Positions 54,121 to 63,428 are shown, numbered from the stretch's first letter. The stretch: 64,000 bases of DNA from an uncultured Mucilaginibacter sp. (GCA_903891475.1 CAITEP010000010.1:62001-126000); one strand, 5' to 3'. Made by a program: numbers and translations. The notes: generated from the sequence alone by a model not told the origin.

Positions 54121-54158
54121 AAGCCCCTAATTTCAAGTTTGAATTTAGGGGCTTTTTT
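54121..54158. terminator. Intrinsic terminator after pyk
   Basis: AAGCCCCTAA (54121-54130) pairs perfectly with TTAGGGGCTT (54145-54154), followed by a T-run. Upstream A-run and convergent gene order suggest that it also serves the aminotransferase gene on the other strand. Confidence 0.9.
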
Positions 54159-54177
54159 TGTGAGGTATGATTTTTTC

Positions 54178-55434
54178 TTATTTCAATCTAATCAAAGCCT
54201 CCTTAATCCTCGGTGCAATTTCCTCAATTTCTTGTAAAGTGCTTGCCCCTACTGAGGCACGAAACCAGTTTACGCTACCATCGGCACCAAAGGCCGCGAA
54301 TGGCACTAGGGCTACTTTGGCTTCTTTTATCAGATAAAAGTTGATGTCGGCGGCGTTTTTTAATACTTTGCCCTCGGGAGTAGTTTTGCCAACATAATCA
54401 ACCTTAACGGTTAAGTAGATGGCGCCCATAGGTTCTATGGCATCTACCGCGAAACCTTCGGCCTTTAGTTGTTGAAAGCCTTGGTAAAGGGCGGTAAGAC
54501 TGCTTTGTATATTGGTTTTTAAGGCTTGCAGATACATGTTTACTTCGGCTTCCTGTTTTAAATAGGCCGCCATGGCAACTTGCTCTGCTTTTGGGGCCCA
54601 GGCGCCCATATGGCCTATAATAGCTTTCATGGGTTCAATAACATGGGCCGGACCAAAACCCCAACCTACCCTAACACCTGTTGCGGCAAAGCATTTGGAG
54701 CCTCCGTCTACAAAAATTACAAAGTCTTTTAATTCGGGGCGCAGGCTAACCGGGTTATAATGTTGGTGCTTGCCAAAAGTTAATTGCGAATAAATTTGAT
54801 CGTACATGATGTACAAAGGCTTTTCGCCGGGTTTGCGAGTTTTATTTTCCTCTATCACCAAATCGCAAATTTCTTCCAAATCCTTTTTGGTAAACATGGT
54901 ACCTGTAGGGTTTAGCGGAGAGCATAATGCCAATAAAGTGGCTCCCTTTATATGTGGGCGCAAATCATCCGCTGTAGGCATAAAATTATTTTCTGGTCGG
55001 GTTTCAACCAATACGCTTTGGGCACGGGTTAAATCGCAATAGTGGTTGTTGTTCCATGATGGTATCGGGAAAACCACTTTATCGCCCGGATCAACCAGCG
55101 CCATAAAAATGGAATATATCAATGGGCGTGAACCGCCGGTAATTAAAACCTGGTTTGGTGGATAACTTAGGTTAAACTTGTTTTTTATAAATTCCGATAC
55201 ACTTTGGCGGGTAGCCAAAACACCATCGGCAGGCGGGTAATTGGTTTGGTTATCGGCATAGGCCTCCACAATTCGTTGTTTAAAACCCTCGGGAATCGGA
55301 TATATATTCGAATCAAAATCGCCAATGGTAAGGTTGGCTATGGTTTGTCCTTGTTTTTTAAGTTCGTTTACTTCGGCGGCTATTTTAATAATTTCGGAGC
55401 CATGCAGATTTTGTGCCAGTATAGATATACTCAT
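54178..55434 (-). CDS. Class I/II PLP-dependent aminotransferase
   Basis: A 418-residue fold-type I aminotransferase. The PLP lysine is Lys247 in DGGSKCFAATGVRVGWG; Asn175 (CSPLNPTG) and Asp212 (MYDQIYSQL) are the cofactor-contacting residues, and an arginine for the substrate carboxylate is in FRASVGAS. It resembles aspartate/aromatic-type aminotransferases; the amino acid used is not decided by these motifs. ATG 55434 was chosen over the longer frame from 55485, because the additional N-terminal residues do not fit the family. Confidence 0.9.
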   Translation of the reverse strand: MSISILAQNLHGSEIIKIAAEVNELKKQGQTIANLTIGDFDSNIYPIPEGFKQRIVEAYADNQTNYPPADGVLATRQSVSEFIKNKFNLSYPPNQVLITGGSRPLIYSIFMALVDPGDKVVFPIPSWNNNHYCDLTRAQSVLVETRPENNFMPTADDLRPHIKGATLLALCSPLNPTGTMFTKKDLEEICDLVIEENKTRKPGEKPLYIMYDQIYSQLTFGKHQHYNPVSLRPELKDFVIFVDGGSKCFAATGVRVGWGFGPAHVIEPMKAIIGHMGAWAPKAEQVAMAAYLKQEAEVNMYLQALKTNIQSSLTALYQGFQQLKAEGFAVDAIEPMGAIYLTVKVDYVGKTTPEGKVLKNAADINFYLIKEAKVALVPFAAFGADGSVNWFRASVGASTLQEIEEIAPRIKEALIRLK

Positions 55435-55641
55435 GATAAATTCGCGAATTTTAAAGACGCAAAAGTGCGGATTTTTATTGAGCATTTGAAAAAGCTTTGG
55501 CGGGATATCGTTATTTATCGTACCTTTTCAAAGAAACTCTTAATAAGCCAATACAGCTAAAATACTTTTACATTGCGCGAAGGATTTCATTTTAATAATC
55601 GTCAAACTAGTTAAAATGAACCCAATATTTATAATTTCGTG

Positions 55642-57117
55642 ATGAAAAAATTAAAGCCAACCTTATTAATTAGTTGTATTGTGTTATTTATATGTTGTAA
55701 AAAAACAACGAATGATAATGGCAGTACCAGCACCAATACAACCACAACCAGCGATACTACACATAATACGTTGTACATTCCGCCTACATTAACAGGTACA
55801 TCGTTCAATTTAGCATTGGGAAAATCGAGCAAGCAGTTTTTTACGGGGGCTACAACGCCCACCTATAGCTATAATAACCTGCCTTTTTGGGGACCAACGC
55901 TTATTTTTAATAAAGGCGATAATGTTTCTTTCAACATCACCAATAACCTAACGGATACTACCACGTTGCATTGGCATGGCTTTCATATACCTGCCGTTAT
56001 GGATGGCGGGCCTCACCAAAAAATAGCACCCGGGGCTACCTGGTCGCCACATTTTACGGTGATGAACAATGCTTCTACCTTTTGGTTCCACCCACATCTG
56101 CACGAAAAAACTTATGAGCAAATTACCATGGGAGCAGGTGGATTGATTATTGTGAAAGACCCGATTGAATCGGCCTTGAACCTTCCCCGTACTTATGGAA
56201 CAGATGATATTCCACTGGTGCTAACCAGTCGCCGTTTTAATACCGACAACTCATTTAATACCAATGTGAACGATTATGGGGATTACTTGCTGGCGAACGG
56301 TACGTTGAATCCGCAAATTAGTCTCCCAAAACAATATGTGCGTTTCAGAATCCTAAATGCGGAAATTGAACGTGCCTATAACCTTGGCTTTAGCGATGGG
56401 CGAACTTTTTATGTGATTAGTAATGATGGTGGTTTATTAGATGCGCCGGTTGCTGTTACCCGATTGGTATTGGGTGTTGGCGAGCGAGCGGAAATTTTGG
56501 TAAATTTAGGTGGTGATAATGTAGGCTCCAGCTTAAAGCTAATGTCGTACAATTCGAACCAGTCATTTGGTTTTCCGGGTGGCGAATCGGCACAATCAGG
56601 CAATTTGGGTAGCTTATTGAATAATAAAGATTTTGAGGTGCTAAAAATAAATGTGGCAGCGGCCAACGCGCAGGCTATTACCTCTATCCCAACCAAGCTA
56701 ACTACCAATACTACGCTTACCACTGCTGATGCTACCAGCAATATTTCGACCAGCATTACAGCCGGACAAGGAGGCTCTGAGTTTGCCTTTGATAATAACA
56801 ATTACAACTATGTAACCATTAACCATACCATTCCGCTTAATACTACCGTTAAATGGACGTTTGTAAACAGCAATGTTTTTGGGCATTCCATCCATATTCA
56901 TGATATACAATTTAAAATAGTATCCAGAAGTTCGGGCGCGATACAGAATTATGAGCAAGGTTGGAAAGATACTTTTTTCCTTCATCTTGGCGAAACAGTA
57001 TCGGTTGTGGCAAAATTTGATGATTTTGCCGATGCTACCAACCCATTTATGTACCATTGCCATTTTCCTAATCATGAAGATGCCGGGTTAATGGGGCAGT
57101 TTTTAGTTACGCCTTAA
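55642..57117 (+). CDS. Multicopper oxidase, lipoprotein
   Basis: A 491-residue cupredoxin-type oxidase with a signal peptide and lipobox LFICC (Cys18 or Cys19), placing it outside the cytoplasm. All four copper-binding motifs are present: HWHGFH (110-115), FHPHLH (149-154), HSIHIHD near the C-terminus, and YHCHFPNHEDAGLMGQF at the end. The last motif has Met as the type 1 axial ligand, as in CueO/CopA-like enzymes, which oxidise Cu(I) or other metals. It is coupled with the MORN-repeat lipoprotein gene by a one-base TAATG overlap. Confidence 0.9.
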   Translation: MKKLKPTLLISCIVLFICCKKTTNDNGSTSTNTTTTSDTTHNTLYIPPTLTGTSFNLALGKSSKQFFTGATTPTYSYNNLPFWGPTLIFNKGDNVSFNITNNLTDTTTLHWHGFHIPAVMDGGPHQKIAPGATWSPHFTVMNNASTFWFHPHLHEKTYEQITMGAGGLIIVKDPIESALNLPRTYGTDDIPLVLTSRRFNTDNSFNTNVNDYGDYLLANGTLNPQISLPKQYVRFRILNAEIERAYNLGFSDGRTFYVISNDGGLLDAPVAVTRLVLGVGERAEILVNLGGDNVGSSLKLMSYNSNQSFGFPGGESAQSGNLGSLLNNKDFEVLKINVAAANAQAITSIPTKLTTNTTLTTADATSNISTSITAGQGGSEFAFDNNNYNYVTINHTIPLNTTVKWTFVNSNVFGHSIHIHDIQFKIVSRSSGAIQNYEQGWKDTFFLHLGETVSVVAKFDDFADATNPFMYHCHFPNHEDAGLMGQFLVTP

Positions 57118-57683
57118 TGTCGCGTATTGTTTGTTTATATGTTTTAGTGGGGATTTTTTTGTTAGCCGGATGTAACCAGTCGGCAACAAAAACACCCCCA
57201 CTTTTATATGTCGACAATATTGATACTTCCCTTAAACAAACCGCTTTTGATGGTTGGCAATATAAGCACCAACCCTTTAACGGCTATATGGTGGAGCGCG
57301 ACCGCGACCGAAAAATTTTATATAAACTACCCATTATTGATGGACATGAGCAAGGCTTGGCCTTGGGTTGGTTTAATACCGGCGAAAAACTGATGGCACG
57401 GCATTTTAAGGATGGCATGAAGCAAGGCTTGTTTGAACAATGGTGGCCCAACGGAAATTACCATTATTTTTTTATTTATAAAAAGGATGTATTAAATGGA
57501 AGACAGCTTGTATTTTATCCTAATGGAAGGTTACGACAAGAGAGCAATTATTTAATGGGTAATTTAGAAGGTATTCAACGGTATTGGGATATTAATGGAA
57601 TGCTCCTTTCAAACTATACTATAAAAAATAATAAACTATATGGGATTATTAAAGTTAAAAGCTGCATGCCACATGGACATTAA
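57117..57683 (+). CDS. Lipoprotein with MORN-type (YwqK-like) repeats
   Basis: A 188-residue exported lipoprotein (lipobox LLAGC, Cys19). The body is made of short MORN_2-type repeats with the pattern G-x-x-x-W-x-x-N-G-x-x (for example GWFNTGEKLMARHFKDGMKQG, then FEQWWPNGNY, FYPNGRLRQESNYLMGNLEG). Similar proteins are annotated as YwqK antitoxins, but here there is no toxin partner. It overlaps both neighbours (1 nt with the oxidase, 11 nt with the Sco gene), which makes the three genes one operon. Confidence 0.8.
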   Translation: MSRIVCLYVLVGIFLLAGCNQSATKTPPLLYVDNIDTSLKQTAFDGWQYKHQPFNGYMVERDRDRKILYKLPIIDGHEQGLALGWFNTGEKLMARHFKDGMKQGLFEQWWPNGNYHYFFIYKKDVLNGRQLVFYPNGRLRQESNYLMGNLEGIQRYWDINGMLLSNYTIKNNKLYGIIKVKSCMPHGH

Positions 57684-58305
57684 GAAACTTTTACTTTTTG
57701 TAGGACTACTATTTGCAGGTTGCGGTAAAAAAGCCGAAACACTCCCTTTTTATAACACGCCCGATTTTACTGCCGAATGGATAAATAAAGCGGATGTGGC
57801 CTATCCCAAAATACATACCGTTGCCAACTTTAGTTTAAAAAACCAATTGGGCAAGGTTATTAATCAGGATTCCTTAAAGGGGCATTTGTATTTGGCCAAC
57901 TTCTTTTTTTGCTCCTGCCCCAATATTTGCCCTAAAATGATGGAGAACCTGAATGCGGCACAACAGGCATTTAAAAATAATGACGCGGTAAGGATGGTTT
58001 CCTTTTCGGTGATGCCCTGGCGCGATTCGGTAAACGTTTTGAAAAAATATGGAGATGACCACCAAATCAACCCTGCCAAATGGTTTTTGCTAACGGGCGA
58101 TAAGGGCGTTATTTATACCCTCGGCCGACAGTCCTACTTCTCCGAAAAAAGACCCAGATTGGATAAAACAAATACCGATTTTTTGCATACTGAATCTTTA
58201 TTGCTGATTGACAAGCAAAGTCGCATCCGAGGCATCTATACCGCTACCGATACCGCCCAGGTAAAACGTGCAATTGAGGATGTTGGGATTTTGTTGAAGG
58301 AGTGA
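57673..58305 (+). CDS. Sco1/SenC-family copper/redox protein
   Basis: A 210-residue thioredoxin-fold lipoprotein (lipobox LFAGC, Cys17) with the Sco copper motif CPNICP (Cys82 and Cys86) and the third ligand His172 (DFLHTESLLLID). Sco proteins deliver copper to cytochrome oxidase or act as thiol oxidoreductases for copper sites. ATG 57673 gives the signal peptide directly. As part of an operon with a multicopper oxidase it may load copper on that enzyme instead of on cytochrome oxidase; this is inference. Confidence 0.85.
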   Translation: MDIKKLLLFVGLLFAGCGKKAETLPFYNTPDFTAEWINKADVAYPKIHTVANFSLKNQLGKVINQDSLKGHLYLANFFFCSCPNICPKMMENLNAAQQAFKNNDAVRMVSFSVMPWRDSVNVLKKYGDDHQINPAKWFLLTGDKGVIYTLGRQSYFSEKRPRLDKTNTDFLHTESLLLIDKQSRIRGIYTATDTAQVKRAIEDVGILLKE

Positions 58306-58393
58306 TGGGTTTATTTTTAATCCCTAATAAGACAAGAGAACGCATTAAACATCTTTTTAATTATTCTAGTAGATTGGATTTTCGAGTCTAAAT

Positions 58394-58915
58394 CTATTGT
58401 TCTTGAATTGTATTTTTAACTTTAATAACTTTTACTCCTATTTCCATCTCTCCAATTTCTTGTTCGATTTTCTTTTCTAGTTCTGTTTTATCTTTATGGG
58501 CTGTCATTGCTTTTAGCCTTTCAATTCCTGATTGCATTGATTTTAAGGCAGATTCCGAAATTTCAAATTCCCTTAAGTTCAACTTTGAAAAATGTGATAA
58601 TGAATTCTCTTTGATAAATTTATTCAAGGATACTCTAAATGTCTTTATTAGATTCATCATTTCTACAGCATCGCCTATTTCATCTTCAATTCTTACAGTG
58701 CAAATAAATCTACTTTTACATTCTATAAACTTTTCATCACTATGCTCATCCTTTGCAGTAAAATGAATATGGTGGGTAAAGGTATTTGTATTTGCTTCAG
58801 ATGTTCGCCAAAAATTACTGCCACTAATTCCACAAGAGACCCCACTAAATTTATCAAAGTAATTAGCATTAACAAAATAGAACAGGATACAATCAGATTT
58901 TTCAAGAATTATCAT
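58394..58915 (-). CDS. Protein of unknown function
   Basis: A 173-residue soluble protein with no recognised family. The first half (YFDKFSGVSCGISGSNFWRTSEANTNTFTHHIHFTAKDEHS) looks like a beta-rich domain with aromatics; the second half is helical and charged (EMMNLIKTFRVSLNKFIKEN ... DKTELEKKIEQEIGEM). It is more AT-rich than its neighbours and stands alone between the copper operon and nrdJ, convergent with the former. It may be a recent acquisition. Confidence 0.55.
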   Translation of the reverse strand: MIILEKSDCILFYFVNANYFDKFSGVSCGISGSNFWRTSEANTNTFTHHIHFTAKDEHSDEKFIECKSRFICTVRIEDEIGDAVEMMNLIKTFRVSLNKFIKENSLSHFSKLNLREFEISESALKSMQSGIERLKAMTAHKDKTELEKKIEQEIGEMEIGVKVIKVKNTIQEQ

Positions 58916-59134
58916 TGGCTTTGATTTTTATTAATTCATTCTTTTTCAAATTTAAAATTTAATTTTCCGCAAATAACAATAAAGCCACATAATTATTAAA
59001 ATGAAATTTGAAATGAATAAAACCCTCTTCTATTTTTACAAATTAGAATAAAAGTGCATAAAGTAATGGTTTTTATACTCTTGATTTACATTTAGAGATA
59101 CTTTCTATAAGTTAAAAATATCTCTTTCTTTCCA

Positions 59135-59163
59135 CAAAAAAAGCCCCGCTTACGCAGGGCCTT
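59135..59163 (-). terminator. Intrinsic terminator of nrdJ
   Basis: On the minus strand AAGGCCCTGC pairs with GCGGGGCTT (one bulged G) around GTAA, followed by seven Ts. It lies about 38 nt past the nrdJ stop. Confidence 0.88.
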
Positions 59164-59200
59164 CATAAACAATAAACAAACAAAGTTTTAACCTCAGCTT

Positions 59201-62200
59201 TTAGCTGCAACCCATAGAGTTACCGCAGTTAAGGCATTTATAGCAAGTGCCCGAGCGTATGGTGGTATGCCCGCATACATTACAAGCCGGCGCGTCACTT
59301 TGTACGCCCATGCTTACATCAACGCTGTATTGCTTTTGTGGTTGATGCTCGGCATAGCTGGTTTGGCTTGTGGTGGTTGGCGTGTAGCTGTTGCTTTCAT
59401 CGGGGTTCGTATCTCCATCCTCCATTTGGGGGTTGCCGATAACGCCTTTTTGCTCATCAATTACATGCACCAAATCGGTACGGTTTTGGTATTCGTAACC
59501 CAGCATCCTGAAAATATAATCAATAATACTGGTAGCGTTTTTAATATTGGCATGCCCAACCACCATGCCCGCAGGCTCAAAGCGGGTAAAGGTGAATTTC
59601 TCCACATATTCCTCCAATGGTACGCCATATTGCAAACCTACAGAAACAGCTATGGCAAAACAGTTCATTAAGGAGCGGAAGGTAGCGCCTTCTTTGTGCA
59701 TATCCACAAAAATTTCGCCAAGGGTACCGTCTTCATATTCGCCAGTGCGTACAAATACTGTTTGTCCGCCAATGCTGGCTTTTTGGGTATAACCACGGCG
59801 TTTATAAGGCAAGCTCTTTTTTTGTACCACCCTACTTAGCTGGCGCATAAAGTTGGTATCTTTTGATTTTTCCATAATGGCTATGGCGGCTTCAATTACC
59901 TGCTCGGGCGATAAATCGCTCAATTTCACATTCGCTGCTTCGCCCAAAACTTCCTCCACCGTATCCAATTTATCGTCTTTCTCTTCCTTCACATCTGATT
60001 TGGTAGAAAGCGGTTGCGATAATTTACAACCATCCCTGTATAAAGCATTAGCCTTGAGACCCAATGCCCACGATAATTGGTAGCAATCCTTAATCTCATC
60101 AACCTTGGCCTCGTTTGGCAGGTTAATGGTTTTTGAAATAGCCCCCGATAGGAAGGGTTGTGCAGAGGCCATCATTTTGATATGCCCGTGCGCATGTATA
60201 AAACGTTCGCCTTTGGCTCCGCATTTATTGGCACAATCAAATATCGGGTAATGTTCTTGTTTTAGGTATGGCGCTCCTTCCAAAGTCATGGTGCCGCAAA
60301 TATGCTCGTTGGCTTCGGCAATTTGTTTGTTGCTAAAACCAAGGGCACGTAATAAGTTAAAGTCGTGCGCATTGTATTGTTCGGGCTTAAAGCCTAACCT
60401 TTTTAAACATTCCTCGCCCAGAGCCCAAACATTAAAGGCAAAACCAATTTCGAAAGCCGAAACTACGCCTTTATCCAATTTCTCCAACTCATCATCCGTC
60501 AACCCTTTTGCTTTTAGCGAGTTGAGGTTGATGTGTGGCGCGTTTTGCAGCGAAGCCGAACCCTTGGCATAATTTACTATGGCTGTTACTTCATGCTCCT
60601 GATAACCCAAATTAGCCAATGCCTCGGGCACGGCCTGATTAATGATTTTAAAATATCCTCCGCCCGATAATTTTTTAAATTTCACCAAGGCAAAATCGGG
60701 CTCTATGCCGGTGGTATCGCAATCCATTACCAAACCTATGGTGCCTGTTGGGGCAATTACGGTAGTTTGGGCGTTTCGGTATCCATATTTTTCGCCCATT
60801 TCAACGGCCTTGTCCCAAGCGTTGCAGGCGGCAGTGAGTAAATAATCGGGACAATATTTGGGGTCAATTCCCGGAGGGGCTATTTCCAATCCCTCATAAT
60901 TTTCTGTCGAGTTATAGGCCGCATAGCGGTGGTTGCGCATTACACGCAGCATATGCTCGCGGTTATCATTGTATTTGCTAAAGGTGCCTAGTTCCTTGGC
61001 CATTTCGGCAGAGGTGGCATAGGCGGTACCCGTCATAATCGCGGTAATGGCTCCAGCTATGGCCCTGGCCTTATCGCTATCATAAGGGATGCCATTCACC
61101 ATCAAGGCCGAACCTAAATTAGCATAGCCTAAGCCTAAGGTGCGGTAATCGTACGATAGTTGGGCCACTTCTTTGGATGGGAATTGTGCCATCAGGACTG
61201 ATATCTCCAAAACCATGGTCCAAATGCGACAGGCATGTTCAAAGCCTTTTACATCAAAAACACGGGTTTTTGGGTCGAAGAAATGCGCCAGATTAATAGA
61301 GGCCAGGTTGCAGGCCGTATTATCCAAAAACATGTATTCGGAACATGGGTTGGAAGCGTTTATGCGACCACCCTCCGGACAAGTATGCCATTCGTTAATG
61401 GTGCTGTCAAACTGTACCCCGGGGTCGGCGCAGGCCCAGGCGGCAAAGGCAATATCGTCCCATAATTTTTGGGCGGGGATGGCTTTGATGGTTTTGCCAT
61501 TCATGCGGCTGGTTAAATCCCAATTAGTGCCTTCTTTTAATGCTTTAAAAAATTTATTAGGGATGCGTACCGAGTTGTTGGAGTTTTGACCCGATACGGT
61601 GCGGTAAGCTTCGCCTTCATAGTCGGATGGGTAGCCGGCGGCAATCAGTGCTGCCACCTTTTTTTCTTCCTCTACCTTCCAGTTGATGAATTGCTCAATT
61701 TCGGGGTGATCCAAATCCAAACAAACCATTTTGGCGGCACGGCGTGTGGTTCCGCCCGATTTGATGGCTCCGGCGGCACGGTCGCCTATTTTCAGGAAGG
61801 ACATTAAGCCTGATGAATAGCCCCCACCTGATAGTTTTTCATTATCGCCCCTAATTTTTGAGAAGTTGGTACCCACGCCCGAACCATATTTAAAAATACG
61901 CGCCTCGCGCACCCATAAATCCATAATGCCCCCCTCGTTTACCAAATCATCATCAACCGATAATATAAAACAAGCATGTGGCTGCGGGCGTTCATAAGCC
62001 GAGGTTGATTTGCTCAGCACTTCGGTAACCGGGTCGACATAATAATGCCCTTGCGGCTTCCCGGTTATGCCGTAGGAAGTATATAAACCCGTATTGAACC
62101 ATTGCGGCGAGTTTGGCGCGGCCAATTGCCCGGTAATGGTGTATACAATTTCATCGTAAAAAATATCGGCATCGGCTTTGGTGGCAAAATAACCGTAGCG

Positions 62201-62521
62201 TTGGCCCCAATCTTTCCAGCAGTTTGCCATGCGGTGGGCAACCTGCTTGATACTCTTCTCGGAGGAGGTACTGCCGTCGGGCTGTGGAACGCCAGCCTTG
62301 CGGAAGTATTTTTGCGCAAGTATATCGGTAGCTACCTGCGACCAGCTAGCCGGAACTTCCACGTCCTTCATCTCGAAAACCGCGTCGCCCGAGGGGTTAC
62401 GGATTACGGAGGTACGTTTTTCGTAAGTAAATAAATCGTGCACATTGCGGCCCTCTTTACTGAAATACCTGGCTACTTTCAGGCCGGTACCACTTCCTTT
62501 TTTTGTGCTTTTATTTGCCAT
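59201..62521 (-). CDS. nrdJ: Adenosylcobalamin-dependent (class II) ribonucleotide reductase
   Basis: Reduces ribonucleotides to deoxyribonucleotides using coenzyme B12 to make the thiyl radical; independent of oxygen. The protein is 1106 residues. It contains the finger-loop context NPCSEYMFLDNTACNLASIN with the radical and one redox cysteine, the partner cysteine in HACFILSVDD, the substrate motifs NSPQWFNTG and APTGTIGL, and a C-terminal zinc-ribbon-like tail with the CxxC pairs CNVCGH and CLNCGNSMGC. No class I genes are in the window. The promoter region holds a -7 match and a consensus DnaA box. Confidence 0.96.
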   Translation of the reverse strand: MANKSTKKGSGTGLKVARYFSKEGRNVHDLFTYEKRTSVIRNPSGDAVFEMKDVEVPASWSQVATDILAQKYFRKAGVPQPDGSTSSEKSIKQVAHRMANCWKDWGQRYGYFATKADADIFYDEIVYTITGQLAAPNSPQWFNTGLYTSYGITGKPQGHYYVDPVTEVLSKSTSAYERPQPHACFILSVDDDLVNEGGIMDLWVREARIFKYGSGVGTNFSKIRGDNEKLSGGGYSSGLMSFLKIGDRAAGAIKSGGTTRRAAKMVCLDLDHPEIEQFINWKVEEEKKVAALIAAGYPSDYEGEAYRTVSGQNSNNSVRIPNKFFKALKEGTNWDLTSRMNGKTIKAIPAQKLWDDIAFAAWACADPGVQFDSTINEWHTCPEGGRINASNPCSEYMFLDNTACNLASINLAHFFDPKTRVFDVKGFEHACRIWTMVLEISVLMAQFPSKEVAQLSYDYRTLGLGYANLGSALMVNGIPYDSDKARAIAGAITAIMTGTAYATSAEMAKELGTFSKYNDNREHMLRVMRNHRYAAYNSTENYEGLEIAPPGIDPKYCPDYLLTAACNAWDKAVEMGEKYGYRNAQTTVIAPTGTIGLVMDCDTTGIEPDFALVKFKKLSGGGYFKIINQAVPEALANLGYQEHEVTAIVNYAKGSASLQNAPHINLNSLKAKGLTDDELEKLDKGVVSAFEIGFAFNVWALGEECLKRLGFKPEQYNAHDFNLLRALGFSNKQIAEANEHICGTMTLEGAPYLKQEHYPIFDCANKCGAKGERFIHAHGHIKMMASAQPFLSGAISKTINLPNEAKVDEIKDCYQLSWALGLKANALYRDGCKLSQPLSTKSDVKEEKDDKLDTVEEVLGEAANVKLSDLSPEQVIEAAIAIMEKSKDTNFMRQLSRVVQKKSLPYKRRGYTQKASIGGQTVFVRTGEYEDGTLGEIFVDMHKEGATFRSLMNCFAIAVSVGLQYGVPLEEYVEKFTFTRFEPAGMVVGHANIKNATSIIDYIFRMLGYEYQNRTDLVHVIDEQKGVIGNPQMEDGDTNPDESNSYTPTTTSQTSYAEHQPQKQYSVDVSMGVQSDAPACNVCGHTTIRSGTCYKCLNCGNSMGCS

Positions 62522-62579
62522 TTTTGTAATAACTGTTCCTTGTAAAATATGTTTTAAAAACCTTTAGGGGGTTTTAGGT

Positions 62580-62626
62580 CAAATCTAAAACTATCCTCAA
62601 CAGCATACTATTCATAGTTATCCACA
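62580..62626 (-). promoter_or_regulatory. nrdJ promoter with upstream DnaA box
   Basis: Minus-strand TAGATTTG (62587-62580) matches TAnnTTTG; it would give a leader of about 50 nt with an AAGGA-like ribosome site before ATG 62521. Upstream, TTATCCACA at 62618-62626 is identical to the consensus DnaA box, and a degenerate second copy (CTATCCTCA) is at 62591-62599. The box lies just upstream of the expected -33 position. Confidence 0.45.
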
Positions 62627-62750
62627 CCTAAAAAATAAAATGGCTTGCCATGGTTTTTGATTTTTTAACTGGCTTTTTTACAATGCTTTAAGCTGTTGAA
62701 AACTCAAATTGTATTATTGGGGGTAGCATTTTGGAGTGGTTATTTTACAA

Positions 62751-62771
62751 TAAACCTACAGTATAGGTTTA
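62751..62771. promoter_or_regulatory. Small dyad between nrdJ and the downstream small gene
   Basis: TAAACCTA (62751-62758) pairs perfectly with TAGGTTTA (62764-62771) around CAGTA. It may be an operator or a weak hairpin; it is about 50 bp upstream of the 31-codon ORF. Apart from this, the nrdJ promoter and the small ORF, the gap 62522-62933 contains nothing recognised. Confidence 0.35.
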
Positions 62772-62819
62772 AACTATTTCGGGGCTAAAGAGTCGAACTA
62801 GCAATAAAAAAACAATGCT

Positions 62820-62915
62820 ATGAAGTTAATAAAATTGATGGAAGCCCTGTGGGACTATTATTTTGCCCCGGTGGATGACTTGTTCTATAAAATTTGCAAC
62901 GCGGGGATTTACTAA
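62820..62915 (+). CDS. Possible small protein (31 residues)
   Basis: ATG at 62820 to TAA at 62915 encodes a 31-residue peptide (MKLIKLMEALWDYYFAPVDD then LFYKICNAGIY). It is amphipathic, with a tryptophan and several tyrosines, and looks like a coding sequence by composition, but the frame is short. No clear ribosome-binding site is present beyond an A-run. It has no recognised family. Confidence 0.35.
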   Translation: MKLIKLMEALWDYYFAPVDDLFYKICNAGIY

Positions 62916-62933
62916 AAGGGCAGAATGCTCGTT

Positions 62934-63428
62934 TTATAAATCTTTTTGCATTACATAATCGTTCATCCAATATTTACCTATCGGGATGTCTTCCTCGTAG
63001 GCTATCGTGAAGCCCATTTTTTCGTAGAAGTTTTTGGCATTGTTATACTTGTTTACATTGAGCTGCAAAATGTTTTTGCCGGCCTCCTTGGTTTTGGCGG
63101 CTACCTCGTTTATTAAAATTTTACCATAGCCCTTGCCTTGGGTACTTGGCAAACAGTATAGCTTATGCAGTTTGTAAATATCGGGGTTGGTATCGCGCGG
63201 GGCAAAGGCGGCAAAGGCTACCGGGATGCCCTCCTCTAGCAATAGCAAAAAAGTTTGACTACCACTGGCTATCTGATTTTGCAAAACCTCGGTGCTGTAC
63301 ATGGTTTGCAGCATGTATTCAATTTGTTCGCGCTCAATAATAGCCGCATAGGTATGCCACCAAGTAGCATCCGCAATTTGCCTGATGGTTTCAACATCCT
63401 CTACACCGGCTTGTTTTATGGTATACAT
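62934..63428 (-). CDS. GNAT-family N-acetyltransferase
   Basis: A 164-residue acetyltransferase. The acetyl-CoA motif A is LYCLPSTQGKGYGKILINEV (Q/R-x-x-G-x-G/A form), and the C-terminal NKYNNAKNFYEKMGF is the usual motif B. ATG 63428 (MYTIKQAGVEDVETI) was chosen over 63464 because it is the first beta strand of the fold. Close relatives acetylate small molecules or ribosomal/peptide amines; the substrate is unknown. It is the last gene before the AT-rich right edge. Confidence 0.88.
   Translation of the reverse strand: MYTIKQAGVEDVETIRQIADATWWHTYAAIIEREQIEYMLQTMYSTEVLQNQIASGSQTFLLLLEEGIPVAFAAFAPRDTNPDIYKLHKLYCLPSTQGKGYGKILINEVAAKTKEAGKNILQLNVNKYNNAKNFYEKMGFTIAYEEDIPIGKYWMNDYVMQKDL

Noticed and set aside
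57117..57683. Antitoxin of a toxin-antitoxin pair (YwqK-type annotation)
   Set aside because: The protein is an exported lipoprotein and no toxin gene is adjacent; the name follows only from the MORN-type repeats.
62522..62620. Cobalamin riboswitch ahead of the B12-dependent reductase
   Set aside because: The leader is only about 50 nt from the presumed promoter and shows no B12-box-like sequence.
62618..62626. Replication origin
   Set aside because: Only one perfect DnaA box and one degenerate copy are present; dnaA, dnaN or other origin-linked genes are absent.
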